From: Delphinus delphis
Lineage: Eukaryota; Chordata; Mammalia; Artiodactyla; Delphinidae
DNA: 64,000 nucleotides
Assembly (NCBI RefSeq): GCF_949987515.2
Contig: NC_082697.1
Coordinates: forward strand, 27,163,730-27,227,729
Direction of reading: 5' to 3'
Shown: piece by piece, positions 22,481 to 33,705 of the stretch
How positions within the stretch are numbered: position 1 is the first letter of the stretch
Layout of the letters: each line of letters starts with the position of its first letter
The notes under the pieces: generated by a model
Database searches by the model: none
What the model was told of the DNA's origin: nothing
What the model saw: the letters and a program-made list of their open reading frames with translations, nothing else
Program-made: the position numbers and the translations under genes

Positions 22481-23021
22481 ATGTGGGCAATGGGGAGTGG
22501 TGGGGCATATAGCAAAATGAAGACTGCGGGCATCTCCTAACGGGCTTTAGATTCTGATTTCATTTTAACAAGGTGCTAAAGAAACAAAATGGATCCCCCA
22601 GACTGGTGTAGCCTGCAGACTCCCAGTCTAGACCTTTAGAAGGGAATTCTTGTGTTGGGGTGAAATTAGGGTATTAGTTGTTATTGGTGTCCCACACCTC
22701 GTCCCCTCAGCTCACCACTGATTTTAGCTGGAGCTGTGGTGGGCACTTCCCAGCATACTGACGTTATACCATTTCAAGCACCTCTCAGTCATTTGGCTTC
22801 TCTGAAGCCTTGGGAACTCTCAGCCAGGACTTGGGAGGAATTGACCCACCCAGGGGCAACCCTCCATCACAGGGTGAGGGCTGCGGGGGATGGGAGTTGG
22901 TAGATAATTGTCTCAGCCTCTTATCCACTGGAGGTGATTCCCTTTGGCTGCTCAGAAGGTTAGCGGTGAGATAGGGCACCTGTCACCCATGTCAGAAACT
23001 GACTCAGTCACTCCCTTTTTT

Positions 23022-23342
23022 TTTTTTAAATTTAATACATTTATTTATTTATTTTTGACTGCTTTGGGTCTTCATTGCTGGGCGCGGGCTTTCTCTAGTT
23101 GTGCCGAGCGGGGGCTACTCTTTGTTACGGTGCGTGGGCTTCTCACTGCAGCGGCTTCTCTTTGTTGTGGAGCACAGGCTCTAGGCGCACGGGCTTCAGT
23201 AGTTGTGGCATGCGGGCTCAGTAGTTGTGGTGCACGGGCTTAGTTGCTCCGCGGCATGTGGGATCTTCCCAGACCAGGGCTCGAACCTGTGTCCCCTGCA
23301 CTGGCAGGTAGAGTCTTAACCACTGCACCAACAGGGAAGTCC
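23022..23342 (-). mobile_element. Long CHR-type SINE
   Basis: The reversed head is 'accaacagggaagtccc', the B box is visible as 'ggctcgaacctgtg', and the long body has repeated 'agtagttgtgg' words and a T-rich tail. The target duplication CACTCCCTTTTTT flanks it (23009 and 23343). Confidence 0.93.
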
Positions 23343-23499
23343 CACTCCCTTTTTTTATTGCTTTTCCTCCCTTCCTTGTTTCACTCTCCCAGATCCCCCT
23401 TGCTTCCTGGGCTACTTGGCACCCAAATCCTTGTCTCAGGTTCTGCTTTTGGGGAAATCCAAATTAAGACAATCTCTAACGTTCTTTCTGAATACATAA

Positions 23500-24110
23500 T
23501 ATAAGGTTATGATTCTAACCTTATGTGATTCTCAGATTGAGTGACTAACTCTGTGATTACAAGTTTTCATAAATTGACCCATCTGTGATTCCAGAATGGC
23601 ATCATTCTAATGTGGCCAAAACACACCTCTCAGCCATGTATTCAGACATGCAAAAAATGTTAACACTCCATTTTCTATAAGGATTTTGCTTCTCCTGAGC
23701 TCCTATTTTTCCTGATGTCAAAAAATGCAAACTTCAATCAAATCTAGACAAAAAAATAGTCATTTCAGATTTGAATGAAATTGAGTGAGTCAAGATTTCC
23801 CCTTCCTCCCTTTTTTCCTGGGTTGATTTAAGTCCTGGATGGGTGGGAACATCTTGATATTGGTTGGGGTTCAAGGAGAAGGTCTGTGACTGGTATTTCT
23901 CAAGATGTAGCAGCCCACATGGCCCTCCGACGTGCCTCCCCCACTGGCACTGGGAAAAACCCCACCCATGTTAATACTTTGACTTCTAGGGTCAAAGAAA
24001 CAGTTCTTCCTGGGCCACTAAGGGTAAATACAGTTACAGCCACTCCATTCTTAGTCACCTGGGAAACGATTTGAACAATTTTTGCTCCTCACAGGGCCCT
24101 GATATGCAAA
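23500..24110. other. Single-copy island with CTTTGAC inverted pair
   Basis: No repeat or gene is recognised. CTTTGAC (23977-23983) and GTCAAAG (23991-23997) form a perfect inverted pair, each close to the TCF/LEF core, separated by 7 bp. Confidence 0.45.
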
Positions 24111-24114
24111 TTCA

Positions 24115-24385
24115 TCATTCAATCTAATACATTTGCTGAGCATCTACTGTGCGTTGGGCATTGTGCCAGGCGCTGAAGATACACAGATGAAAAGACAGGC
24201 ATGGTGTCATTCGCAAACCAAATAAAGTGTATATGTTTATAACTTACATATCGTGGTGTCTGTTAGGAAGGAAACAAATAGGATGGGCAGAGAACGCCTC
24301 TTTGAGGAGTTATCCTTTAAGCCAAGACTAAGAGTCTAAGGTCAGGAGAAGCCACCAAAAGACCAATCAGGAAAAGGAGGTGTCT
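24115..24385 (-). repeat. L2 LINE 3' end, antisense
   Basis: 'tgctgagcatctactgtgcg' and 'tgccaggcgctgaagataca' are reversed L2. The stretch 24385-24655 is unassigned. Confidence 0.75.
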
Positions 24386-24659
24386 GAGTTGTATCTGTAG
24401 CTGTAAACATTTTGTAATGTTGAAGGCATCTCCTGTATTTTACACCTTACCTTTCCCCTGTTTGTTAGTGGCCTCCATCACCTTAGAGAGGGGATAATGA
24501 GGCAAAAATGGAAGACATTTTTTTCTGAGTCTCAAAGCCTAAGCTTTTGGTTTGGAAAAATGGTGGAATTTAGTCAAAGCCCTGAGAAATTTGAAGGTAT
24601 GCCATTTATACCCTCAAGAGAAGAATAGATGAGTCAGAATTGGTTTTCCTCTTTAGGAA

Positions 24660-25180
24660 ATGAGATAAAGATTATCTGGGAGGTGGGGAGAAAGGCAGTG
24701 TAGCAGAGATACTTAGTCGTCATGCAATTATCGGATTTCCCCTTCTTCTGTAGCTGCAGATGGCCACATAGCTGAAGACGACATTTCCCAATGTCCTTCG
24801 TGATTAGATGCGGCTGCATGACCAGGTTCTGACAGGGATATGTGAACCCAATGGTGTGTGCAACTTCTGGGTCATGTATTTAAAGAAAAAAGGGACATTC
24901 TCTCACCACTCCTCTTCTACTCCTGCCAGCTGGAGTTTGACATGGTGGCAGAATCTGGAGAGGCCATCTTGGACCACACGATGGAAGCCACATGTGAAGG
25001 ACGTCAGGGCAACAAAGTGGAAGGAGCCAGGGTCTCTGACACCATGGGACTCCATATCAGCTGCACTTCTTACCCTCTACTGGTTAGTGAGAGAGAAATC
25101 AACTTCTATCTTTTTAGGACACAGTTTGGCCTGTGTTACACTAGCTGAACTAGCATCCCAAGTAATACAGAGGGTCGGAT
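24660..25180 (+). repeat. Ancient MaLR/ERVL-type LTR remnant
   Basis: 'ccagctggagtttgacatgg' and 'tggcagaatctggagaggcc' in an LTR-like context. Family assignment is tentative. The open frames here are short and unlike any protein I know. Confidence 0.4.
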
Positions 25181-25502
25181 ATAGGAAGCTAGGGAGTGAT
25201 TAGGTACTGGTGTGAGACCCTGAAGAAAGAATACAGAAACCCCAGGTAATCTTAAGGGATCAGAGAGCAGGACTTAACGGTCCCACTCCTGGGTTAAACC
25301 TAAGGAAGCCATGAACCTAGATGTCTGAGTAGGTGTGCAGGCCCCCTGGACCAGGAGCCTTTCTGCACACACAGGGAGGTGGGGGAGCAGATGACCTGAG
25401 AGGAGAAAGTGAAAGAAGGCACCCAGAATTGACCAAGATTAAGTTTCTACCACTCAGTGGAATGGAGACTATTTATTTTGGATGTGGCCGGAGAGTTACA
25501 CC

Positions 25503-25566
25503 TGCTGTACTTCTCCTCCCTCCTCCTGTCCCTTCTTCTTCCTCTTTTTCTTCTGCTCCTCCTCCT
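25503..25566. repeat. Pyrimidine tract, left of the SINE
   Basis: 'ctccctcctcctgtcccttc' and 'ttcctctttttcttctgctc'. It is the left half of a tract that the following SINE has split; the right half starts at 25926. Confidence 0.8.
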
Positions 25567-25925
25567 TTTTTGAAAAACAAAATTATTTATTTATTTATTT
25601 TTGGCTACATTGGGTCTTCATTGCTGCTCGCGGGCTTTCTCTAGTTGCGGCGAGCGGGGGCTTCTCTTCCTTGCGGTGCGCGGGCTTCTCATTGCGGTGG
25701 CTTCTCTTGTTGCGGAGCACGGGCTCTAGGTGCGTGGGTTTCAGTAGTTGTGGTGCACGGGCTCAGTAGTTGTGGCTCACGGGCTCTAGAGCGCAGACTC
25801 AGTAGTTGTGGCGCACGGGCTTAATTGCTCTGCGGCATGTGGGATCTTCCCAGACCAGGGATCGAACCCGTGTCCCACTGCATTGGCAGGTGGATTCTTA
25901 ACCACTGCGCCACCAGGGAAGTCCC
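25567..25925 (-). mobile_element. Long CHR-type SINE inserted in a pyrimidine tract
   Basis: It has the full long CHR body with six or so 'tagttgtgg'-type words, reversed B box 'gggatcgaacccg' and head 'gccaccagggaagtccc'. CCTCCTCCTT-like flanks occur on both sides. Confidence 0.92.
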
Positions 25926-26140
25926 CTCCTCCTCCTTCTTCTTCTTTTTCTTCCCCTTCTTCTTCTTTTTCTTCCCCTTCTCCTTCTCCTTCTTCCTCTT
26001 CTCCTTCTCCTTCTTCCTCTTCTCCTTCTCCTTCTTCCCCTTCTCCTTCTCCTTCTTCCTCTTCTCCTTCTCCTTCTTCCCCTTCTCCTTCTCCTTCTTC
26101 CTCTTCTCCTTCTCCTTCTTCCTCTTCTTCTCCTCCTCCC
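25926..26140. repeat. 215-bp pure pyrimidine minisatellite, 21-bp period
   Basis: Every base is C or T. From about 25975 the unit CTTCTCCTTCTCCTTCTTCC plus T or C is tandemly repeated about seven times, the last base alternating by copy. The complement is pure purine, which can form intramolecular triplex DNA. A 21-bp unit keeps all frames open, so the long Lys/Glu, Arg and Ser/Pro ORFs here are not genes. Confidence 0.95.
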
Positions 26141-26159
26141 AATACATTTTTGACTGAGC

Positions 26160-26330
26160 ACCAAGACTCAGGTTCAGGTCCTAGCTCAGCCATCAGCCTG
26201 CTGTGTGGCCTTGAGCATGTTGCATCATTTCTCTGACCCGGGGTGTTCTCACTGGGAACATAAAGGGGTTGAACTCCAGGATGTCCAAGGTGGCTCTTTC
26301 TTCATTAATGTTCTGTGAATCTTCTCTGTA
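26160..26330 (+). repeat. MIR SINE
   Basis: 'caggttcaggtcctagctca' and 'tgctgtgtggccttgagcat' match MIR. Confidence 0.7.
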
Positions 26331-26484
26331 TCTGATACTGAAGTGGGCTCAGGAAAAGTGTGAGAAAGTGTCTCTCTTCCAATTCATGGAAGAATTGGAC
26401 ACAAACACGTGGGCATACAGGTATATACACACTTAAACAAATACATGTGGATAACCAAACATCACAGTAGCCAAGAGGAAACAT

Positions 26485-26740
26485 AGCATCAAGGTTTAAG
26501 ATGCAGGCTTTGGAACTGAACAGACCAGAGTTTCACCCCCATCTTCATCACTAACTAGCTGGTGACCTTGGGCATGTCACTGTACTTCTCTGAGTCTTGA
26601 CTTCCTCACGTTTAAACTGAGGGTAATAATAGCTACCTTTAGGCCTCTCATGGACAGAAAATGAGGTAATATATGTAGAGCACCAAGCTCAATGCCGAGC
26701 ATATGGTAGGCACTCAACAAATGGTTGTATTGATGAAAAC
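26485..26740 (+). repeat. MIR SINE, near full length
   Basis: 'tcactgtacttctctgagtc' through 'tatggtaggcactcaacaaa' spans most of MIR. Confidence 0.8.
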
Positions 26741-26959
26741 TATGAATCATGGTAGGAACCAGTGAAATGTAGAAAAGGGCAGGGCGAGGAGGTCTCCAAT
26801 GTAGATAGAAGGCTCCCTGGGGGCAGGGTTGAGGGGCTCTTGGAGGAGGCAAAACATGAATGGTACAGGGATGTGTAAAATTGTTAGCAGAGGGGATGAG
26901 GTACTACTAGAGGGAGAAGGAGAAAAGAGACACAGAAGCAAGGTGGAGCCAGGCTTGAG

Positions 26960-27110
26960 AAAATCTCTTCCTCCCACTGGACCTTATTTTCCTCATTTGT
27001 AAAGTGAGCATAACAATATCTGCCTTGCAGTGTTGTTGCAATGATTACTAGAGATGACATAAGTCAAGCGCCCATGGAAGCTTATCAAACAGCAATTTCA
27101 TTCCTCTCCC
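26960..27110 (+). repeat. MIR SINE, 3' half
   Basis: 'ttattttcctcatttgtaaa' and 'cagtgttgttgcaatgatta' follow the MIR 3' half. Confidence 0.65.
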
Positions 27111-27189
27111 AGGAAAGAGGGTGTCACAAAATATCAGGGTTAGAAAGACCCTCAGAAATTATCCATGGTAACACACATGCCTGTACATG

Positions 27190-27915
27190 AACTGTTCACA
27201 TATCATCAGTCTATCCAGCTATCATTTATCCATTTTTCATACATCCATTCAAACACCAGTGATTCATTCATCACCCACCCACCATCCATCTAGCCAAACG
27301 TCTATTCATCCTTCACCCACCGTCTATTCCTTATCCATCATCATGCATTCACCACCAACACACTATCCATTTACCTATCATCCATTCTATATCCACCCTT
27401 CATCAATCTGTTTATCACCCATACATCCATTCAGCCAGCCACCCAGCCAGCCATCATAATTCCATCTATCCATTTATCTGTCATCCATCCATCATTCATC
27501 TGTCCACCATTCACCAGCCATTAATAACCATCCACCATCTTTCATGCATTCATTAGTTCCTCATTCACCCATTCTTTATGTACCTACTTATCCCTCATCC
27601 ATCCATCCGTTATTCCATTTGTCATTTATCTTTCCACTGTTTCTCATACATCAAGTATCCACCCAACATATATTCCTCATTCACTTCTTCGTATCTATCA
27701 TTCACAAGCCAATCATCAACTCACCAATCTATTCTTCACCTATTCCTCTTCCATCTACCATCCATCCTTCATTCACTCTTTTACTAAATATCTATCATTT
27801 ATTAGGCACATCTATCATTATCTATGCAACTGACATCTATAAAAACACAATTAATTTAAACATTCCATCATCCATTTGTATCCATCTATCCAGTTGTCCA
27901 TCCACATATGTTTCA
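27190..27915. repeat. Diverged (ATCC)n tetranucleotide array, about 725 bp
   Basis: Words such as 'atccatccatc', 'cattcatc' and 'cacccatccatt' recur throughout with many substitutions. The open frames of Ser/His/Pro-rich text are artefacts. Confidence 0.9.
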
Positions 27916-27924
27916 TTTTCTGTG

Positions 27925-28330
27925 TTATCTGCTGGGTAATCTGCACTAGGGATACAGACTAAATAAACTACAATCTGTCCTCAAGTAGTTCAGACTCTAG
28001 TAGAGAAAGACAGACAAGCCAGGAAGTAGTTAAACATAATGTGATGATGTGATGGCTACTGTTACAGCGGAATGATTGTACCAAGCACCGTGGGGGAGAA
28101 AACAGAGGAAAGAGCCATAAACTCTGTCTGAGGGAATGAAGGAATGATTCACAAAAGGGGTGGCTATTGAACTGGGTCTTGAAGGATAAGTAGAAGTTCA
28201 ACTGGTGTTTTTGTGGGGGGGGGGGGAAACTGAGTCCTAAAGCAGGGAAATGAGTGCACAGCCATACTGAGAGCAACAGGGTAGAGACTTGTAACTAGGC
28301 CTGCAGCCTCCTAGACGAGTGTTTCCACGT
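27925..28330 (-). repeat. L2 LINE, antisense
   Basis: 'cagactctagtagagaaaga' and 'ctgggtcttgaaggataagt' are reversed L2. A G12 run lies at 28215-28226. The stretch 28330-28620 is unassigned. Confidence 0.75.
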
Positions 28331-28619
28331 CCCAAATCTGGGAAGACATATAAGTGAAGAAAGCCCACCTCAAAGTAGGGGAGAGGCTGCTGTTTCAGAA
28401 TGGGGTGGTGAAGGGGATTTCCTTAGACATCGGCTCTCCATTCAGGGACAGGCGACAGCAGAAGCACCAGGAACTGGCACGGATTTGACAAAGGGAAGAA
28501 AAGAATGGCCTTGGGAGGGAGTGAGGTGAGGTGAAGTTGGATCAGAAAGGAGACCCCTAGCATCTCCTTGCTGCCTTTACTCAGGTAATTATTAATAATA
28601 TTGTTACACTCTTGCCGCC

Positions 28620-28780
28620 ATGTTTTATTCAGCACTGACTATGTGTTAAGCTTTCCATGTGTTATCTCATTTTGTTCCCCACCTGCAGAAACCCTAAGAA
28701 GTAGTTATTACTTTTATTTACATTTTACAGTTGGGGAAACTGAGTCTCTGAGAAGGTAAGCTAGGAGTTAAATCCAGTTC
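28620..28780 (-). repeat. MIR SINE, antisense
   Basis: 'acagttggggaaactgagtc' and 'ttgttccccacctgcagaaa' match reversed MIR. Confidence 0.65.
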
Positions 28781-28959
28781 ATGTGGCTACAAATTCCATG
28801 TCTTTCCCACTCTGCTTCCTCTCTCTCATGGTCCTTTGGGCATGGTATATTGTCACGCTAGTCACTGAGCATGGGGGATGAGTAGGGAAGGACGAGGGGC
28901 GGTAGGAAGAGGAGAATCATACATGACTTAGACAAAATTACTTATGTACTAAAATGTAT

Positions 28960-29050
28960 GTTCCATCACAGTGGAGATCCTCTCTGTATCCCCAGCCTTT
29001 TAAACAGTGCCTGGCACATAGTGGACAATAAATATTGGTTCTTGTTTGAA
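28960..29050 (+). repeat. L2 LINE 3' terminus, sense
   Basis: 'cagtgcctggcacatagtgg' and 'acaataaatattggtt' are the L2 end. Confidence 0.8.
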
Positions 29051-29149
29051 TTCTATTGCAGAGAAAATGGATGACCAACTAGAATATAGAGCATATAGGC
29101 TCATTTGTTCTAAGTAATCCTAAGTAACACAAATCCTAAGTAATGATAG

Positions 29150-29480
29150 CATAAAGAAGATAGAATTTTATTCCTCTCAGGTCTGGATGTAAATAATCCA
29201 GGACTAGCTCGATGGAGCTGGGGTCCCAGGCTTCTCCTGTCCTGTAGCTCTCCCAGCCCTAGGGTGTTGCCTGGCCCCTATGGTCTCAGATGGCTCCCCC
29301 ATGTCTACACCACAGCCAGCAGGCGGGGGGGTGGGGTGGGGGCGGGGGTGGGGAAAGGCACCATTTGCGTACCATTGGTCAGAATTTAGTCACATGGCTA
29401 GAACTGGCTGCAAGGGGGAAGCTGGGAAATAGAGTCTGTTTTGTGTGGCTAAGTGTCCGGCTAAAAGTCAGAGGTTTTAC
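29150..29480 (+). repeat. Old dispersed repeat, class uncertain (possibly hAT)
   Basis: 'ccattggtcagaatttagtc' and 'acatggctagaactggctgc', then 'gctgggaaatagagtctg', recur in a diverged form at 57895-58150. An L2 3' fragment follows at 29610-29690. Confidence 0.45.
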
Positions 29481-29689
29481 TTCTATACGAGAAGGGGAGA
29501 ACGGGTATGAGGGGCAACCGGTGGTCTCTGTCACAAATAAGGAGCCTATGTGTGGGCACCAGTGTTCTTCATGGTGTGAAGACTCCATAGGGACATATAT
29601 GGTCTCTCCCACTAGACTGCGAGCTCCCTGATGGCAGGGGGCTACATTTAATCACCCTGATATCCCTGGCAGCTTCTAGCTCAGACGTA

Positions 29690-30095
29690 GGAAAAAGGAA
29701 CTCTCAGACCTTGGATAGAGTTTTGATGATATGATAGAATCAGAACAAGTGGGTTAGAGGGCATTTGCTTGGTGATGATCAAAATGGAAAGGACTAAAGG
29801 TCAGGCTGGGCGTCTGGGAGGCGGCCAGCAACAGTGGAGGGACTCAGGAAGGTGACTTACAAGAGGGCTGGATTGGGTGAAGGGTCAGAGAAGAGTCTGG
29901 GAAGGAGGAGGCAGTGTGGGGGGTGGAAGAGACAGCACAGTAATCGCAGCTCTTCCTCAATAAAATGCTCAGCAGCCCACAGAGCATCTTGGCCTCTGCT
30001 ACCTCATCAGTGAGGATAGGTGGTGCCTGAAGTTGAACAGGGGTCGTGCGGTGTGTCTTGAATGCCACCAGCTCATCCCGTTCCTATCAGAGAAC
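29690..30095. other. No gene seen; possible diverged L2
   Basis: The purine-rich text resembles reversed L2 in places but is too diverged to assign. Confidence 0.35.
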
Positions 30096-30099
30096 CAGC

Positions 30100-30225
30100 A
30101 CTGGTTTCCTCCCTCCCTCCCTCCTCTCCTTTCTTTCTTCCTCCCTCCCTCCCCTCCTTCTTTCTTCCTTCTTTCCTCCCTCCCTTCTTCCTTCCTTCCA
30201 TCTTTCCCTTCTTTCTCCTTCTGTT
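30100..30225. repeat. Pyrimidine microsatellite (CCCT/CTTT)n
   Basis: It is about 125 bp, almost pure C/T. Confidence 0.93.
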
Positions 30226-30329
30226 TATTTAGTTTATCCCAGAAATTTGAAAGCATTCCATCTTGTACTAGGAACTTTACAGAGGTCTATTCTAAACTGG
30301 GCAGCACATAACACATTCTCCCTCTCTCT

Positions 30330-30410
30330 CTCCATATATATATATATGACATATACATGTGTATATATATATATATATATACAAGCACCCAAGCATACGT
30401 ATATATGTGT
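30330..30410. repeat. (TA)n and related AT dinucleotide repeat
   Basis: Runs of TATATA at 30334-30346 and 30363-30380 with TG/CA interruptions. Confidence 0.9.
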
Positions 30411-30600
30411 ATATAATCACCTACTGTGTGTCAGTGGTAGCCACCCTGCTAGTCTCTGGGGAACACAGTGGGAAGCAAGTCAGACAAAGTCCTTGCCCTC
30501 ATGGAGCTTATGGTCAGGAAATAATATACAAATGAATGCACAAATAACTATAAATATTAAATTATTAAATCAGTGCTATGAGAAGTACAAAATGCTATGA
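30411..30600 (-). repeat. L2 LINE 3' end, antisense
   Basis: 'tctctggggaacacagtggg' and 'ccttgccctcatggagctta' are reversed L2. The stretch 30600-31135 is AT-rich, single-copy and without a gene. Confidence 0.8.
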
Positions 30601-31139
30601 GAACATATTCACTGTTCACTCCAGCATTCACTATATAAATATTTAACAAGAGAGATTATATATGTTAAAAGATAATTTTTGCAAAAGAATAAAATCATTC
30701 TTCTTGTTCAAATCTAAAATGAACATGTATCAAAGTTTTTTTAAATTATTAATTCATAAGGGAAACAATAAGTGTAAAAACTAATTCAAAGGAGAATCCG
30801 AAGCATACATATGCTGAAATTAATTTGCTAAAGATGCAAAACTATTTTCTTCCTAGAGGGATGGGAAAGGGAGTGGGCGGTGGGGGGACAGTTGTACCTC
30901 CAGCAGATAAAACTTATTTGCTTCTCTATGACCAAGAATTATCTGTATCACTATCAGTCTTGTTACAGCTTACAGAGATGTACAATAGCTCAAAGATAAG
31001 GAAAGGCATCTACCACCATAGAATCAGTTAACCTGAAACGAGGTGAAGGCAAGGCGTAGCATTCCACAGGACAGCCTGTTGTGGGTTTTGTTTTGTTTTG
31101 TTTTGCTTTTTGCCATTTCAAAGTCTTTTACAATTTTCC

Positions 31140-31290
31140 TTGATATGAGTCAGACCTGTACTAGGTACTGGTAATACAGAGGTAAACCATACAGACATAG
31201 TATCTCCCTCAGGGAGAATGTTATAGTGTTCCCTTATGTTCTAATAGTGGGGCAGAGGGCTGGGGAGCAGATAATTTTTGGAAGCCAAAC
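31140..31290 (-). repeat. L2 LINE 3' end, antisense
   Basis: 'gtactaggtactggtaatac' and 'agaggtaaaccatacagaca' are reversed L2. Confidence 0.6.
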
Positions 31291-31582
31291 TGGGTCTTCG
31301 CCATTTTTGTCTAATAGGTCAGATTATAAAAGCACTTTATACCCTGAGAAAAACCAGGGCTCCTCTGTCTAGTTCTAAATCCCCAAATAATCAAAGCCTT
31401 GAGGATTTCCTGTGAATTAACTGACTCCCTAACAAAAACAACTTTATTTCTTACTTCTGCAAAACTATGTCCAAAAATATGTGATTACCTTTGCAGGTAT
31501 AATAATCAGGTGAGAACATTGTTTTTTCTACCTTGGGCAAACTAATCCTTGGTAATTTTTTTCCCTTGAAATATCTGTTGTA

Positions 31583-31588
<6 letters not shown>

Positions 31589-31615
<27 letters not shown>

Positions 31616-31803
31616 GGTACACGGGCCTCTCACTGCTGTGGCCTCTCCCGTTGCGGAGCACAGGCTCCGGATGCACAGGCTCAGCAGCCATGGCTCACAG
31701 GCCCAGCGGCTCTGCAGCGTGTGGGATCCTCCCGGACCGGGGCACAAACCCGCGTCTCCCACATGGCAGACGGACTCCCAACCACTGCGCCACCAGGGAA
31801 GCC
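31589..31803 (-). mobile_element. CHR-type SINE
   Basis: T tail, CHR body and reversed head 'gccaccagggaagccc'. The perfect 14-bp duplication CTGTTGTATCTTTT flanks it (31575-31588 and 31804-31817). Confidence 0.94.
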
Positions 31804-31937
31804 CTGTTGTATCTTTTATTTGGTGATTTATCATTCTAAAACCTGGACCCTCTTGTAAAACTTCTTTTCAGGTAAATTTTTGCTTGCTTTCTAACTGCTT
31901 TTGTCTCTTAAGTTTTCTTTGAGACAACAAACAATTA

Positions 31938-31960
31938 TACACACACACACACACACACAA
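31938..31960. repeat. (AC)n microsatellite
   Basis: A short uninterrupted AC run. Confidence 0.9.
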
Positions 31961-32024
31961 AACAACCGGGATAATTATAAACTGTTGTAAGCGCCATGAA
32001 ATAAATAAATGTAGTGATCAATCA

Positions 32025-32228
32025 AGATGAACTGGGGGCAACAAGGTCCTACTGTATAGCACAGGGAACTATATTCAATACCCTGTGATAAACCATAATG
32101 GAAAAGAATATGAAAAAGAATGTATATATATAATGTATAATTGAATTCTTTGCTGTACAGCAGAAACTAACACAACATTGGACATCAACTATACTTCAAT
32201 CAAGAAAAAGAAAAAGGAAAAAAAAAGA
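32025..32228 (+). mobile_element. 5'-truncated cetartiodactyl L1 3' end
   Basis: 'ctactgtatagcacagggaa', 'tttgctgtacagcagaaact' and 'aacacaacattggacatcaa' then an A-rich tail are the 3' end typical of whale and ruminant L1. No ORF remains. Confidence 0.85.
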
Positions 32229-32258
32229 ACTTGGGAAGAGGGAAAGGTTGCTTTAGAT

Positions 32259-32481
32259 CAGGGGTCAGCAACCTTTTTCTGTTAAGCGACCAAATAGTAA
32301 ATATTTTAGGCTTTGAGGGACATCCAGTCTCTGTCACAATTCTTAAGTGTGAATTATAATGGAAAAGCAACCATAGACAATATGTAAATGAATGTGCATG
32401 GCTGTGTTCCAATAAAACTTTATTTATAAAAACAAGTGGTGGGCCACATTTGGAATATAGGCCGTTGTTTGCTAATCTCTG
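32259..32481 (+). mobile_element. hAT-Charlie non-autonomous element
   Basis: It opens CAGGGGTCAGCAACCTTTTT, contains 'gtaaatattttaggctttga' and 'ttccaataaaactttattta', and ends near TCTCTG. The 8-bp flanks CTTTAGAT (32251-32258) and CTTTAAAT (32482-32489) match at seven of eight positions. Confidence 0.85.
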
Positions 32482-32494
32482 CTTTAAATAATGC

Positions 32495-32660
32495 AGTTTA
32501 GCAAGGACTTCCTGAGAAGATGATGTTTAAGATGCAGCCTGAAGAATGAGAAGAGGCTAGCATCCCAAGCAGCGTGGACAGGATGTGCAAATGCCCTGGG
32601 GTAGAAAAGAGTTCGGTGTATCTGAGGAACAGTAAAGAGGCCAGTGGCAGAAGCACAGTG
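32495..32660 (-). repeat. L2 LINE, antisense
   Basis: 'aaggacttcctgagaagatg' and 'caaatgccctggggtag' are reversed L2. Confidence 0.75.
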
Positions 32661-32764
32661 ATAAAAGAGTGAATGAGTGAATGTATGAATGAACTCAGTG
32701 ACTAACACAAAGTCTGCTTACATAACAGGTGCTAATAAATGTTTGTTTTTATTATTTAAAATTT

Positions 32765-32935
32765 GAGTCATTAATATATTCATATAGTTCAAAAAGTATA
32801 AAAAAGGGATCCTGTGAAGAGTCTCATTCCCACTCTGTTTCCCATCTGCCTGGTTCCTACCTTTATTAGTTTCTAATCTTCCCAGAGTTTCTTCATGCAA
32901 ATTTATGCAAATGAAAACTACATCATTAACCCCAG
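32765..32935 (-). repeat. Old L1 fragment, antisense
   Basis: 'agttcaaaaagtataaaaaa' and 'catgcaaatttatgcaaatg' follow the reversed old L1 3' region. Confidence 0.55.
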
Positions 32936-32999
32936 GCCATGCTTGGTGAGAGGAGCTGGGACTGAGCAGGCAGAGACTCCTCTGTCCATGAAACATGAA

Positions 33000-33600
33000 C
33001 CAGAGCTCCAAACTTGAGCTCTAGCCAGGCTGGGCTCTGACCCCTCCCAACCTGGCCTGTGTGCGGGGGAGGCGCGGCCCCTCCGTGGGAGGGACAGCTT
33101 CCTAAGACTGGGACAGGTCCCACCTGAGCTGCTGCCAGGTGGAGCCACTCTCAGCTTAAGAACAACTGAGCCCAGAGTGGAATTTTCCTCCCTTTCCCAC
33201 TTTCCTTCAACTTGTTATTGAGGAGAAAGTCTCTGTTGAATGCTGGTGTGTTTTTAACACCTCTCTTAACACTTACTTCCCTTTTTAACGGAGAGCAGGC
33301 CTCCACCTCTGAGCCTTCGGCAGGCAGCCGGATCTGGCAAAAATTTAATGACATTGTTTTGTTTTCATTGTACTTATTTTTATGGTTACCTTCTATTTAT
33401 GGCACAAGATACTGGTTTTCCATTTATGGAGGGATCTAAAGTTCCCTTTTGAAAGGAATATATCTATGTTTTTAAAAGACAGTTCATTTAAAGAAAAAAA
33501 ATTATATAACTGGCAGCACAGGTGGTACCCTGACATGGAAAAAATTGTAAAGAGGGACTTGATGGGCTGAAAAGGAGGAAATGCCTCTCAGGTCAAATGC
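33000..33600. promoter_or_regulatory. Single-copy island with three TTTATGG sites
   Basis: TTTATGG, the CDX/posterior-HOX type core, occurs in one direction at 33379-33385, 33396-33402 and 33423-33429. I see no repeat or exon in the island. Enhancer function is inference. Confidence 0.3.
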
Positions 33601-33609
33601 CTCTCCCAA

Positions 33610-33705
33610 ACCCTATTGAACAGAAAGGACCACTGAGGCTTAGCGAGGGGAAGGGACTCTTTCAAGGTCACATAGATGACATGGACTGAGAACTGGGCCT
33701 CTCGA
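33610..33705 (-). repeat. MIR SINE, antisense
   Basis: 'actgaggcttagcgagggga' and 'caaggtcacatagatgac' are reversed MIR. An L2-like fragment at 33890-33980 ('tgtgctagacgctgggctgg') is also reversed. Confidence 0.6.

Noticed and set aside
25786..26236. Several overlapping Glu/Lys-, Arg- and Ser/Pro-rich frames
   Set aside because: The 21-bp pyrimidine repeat is a multiple of three and lacks stops in most frames.
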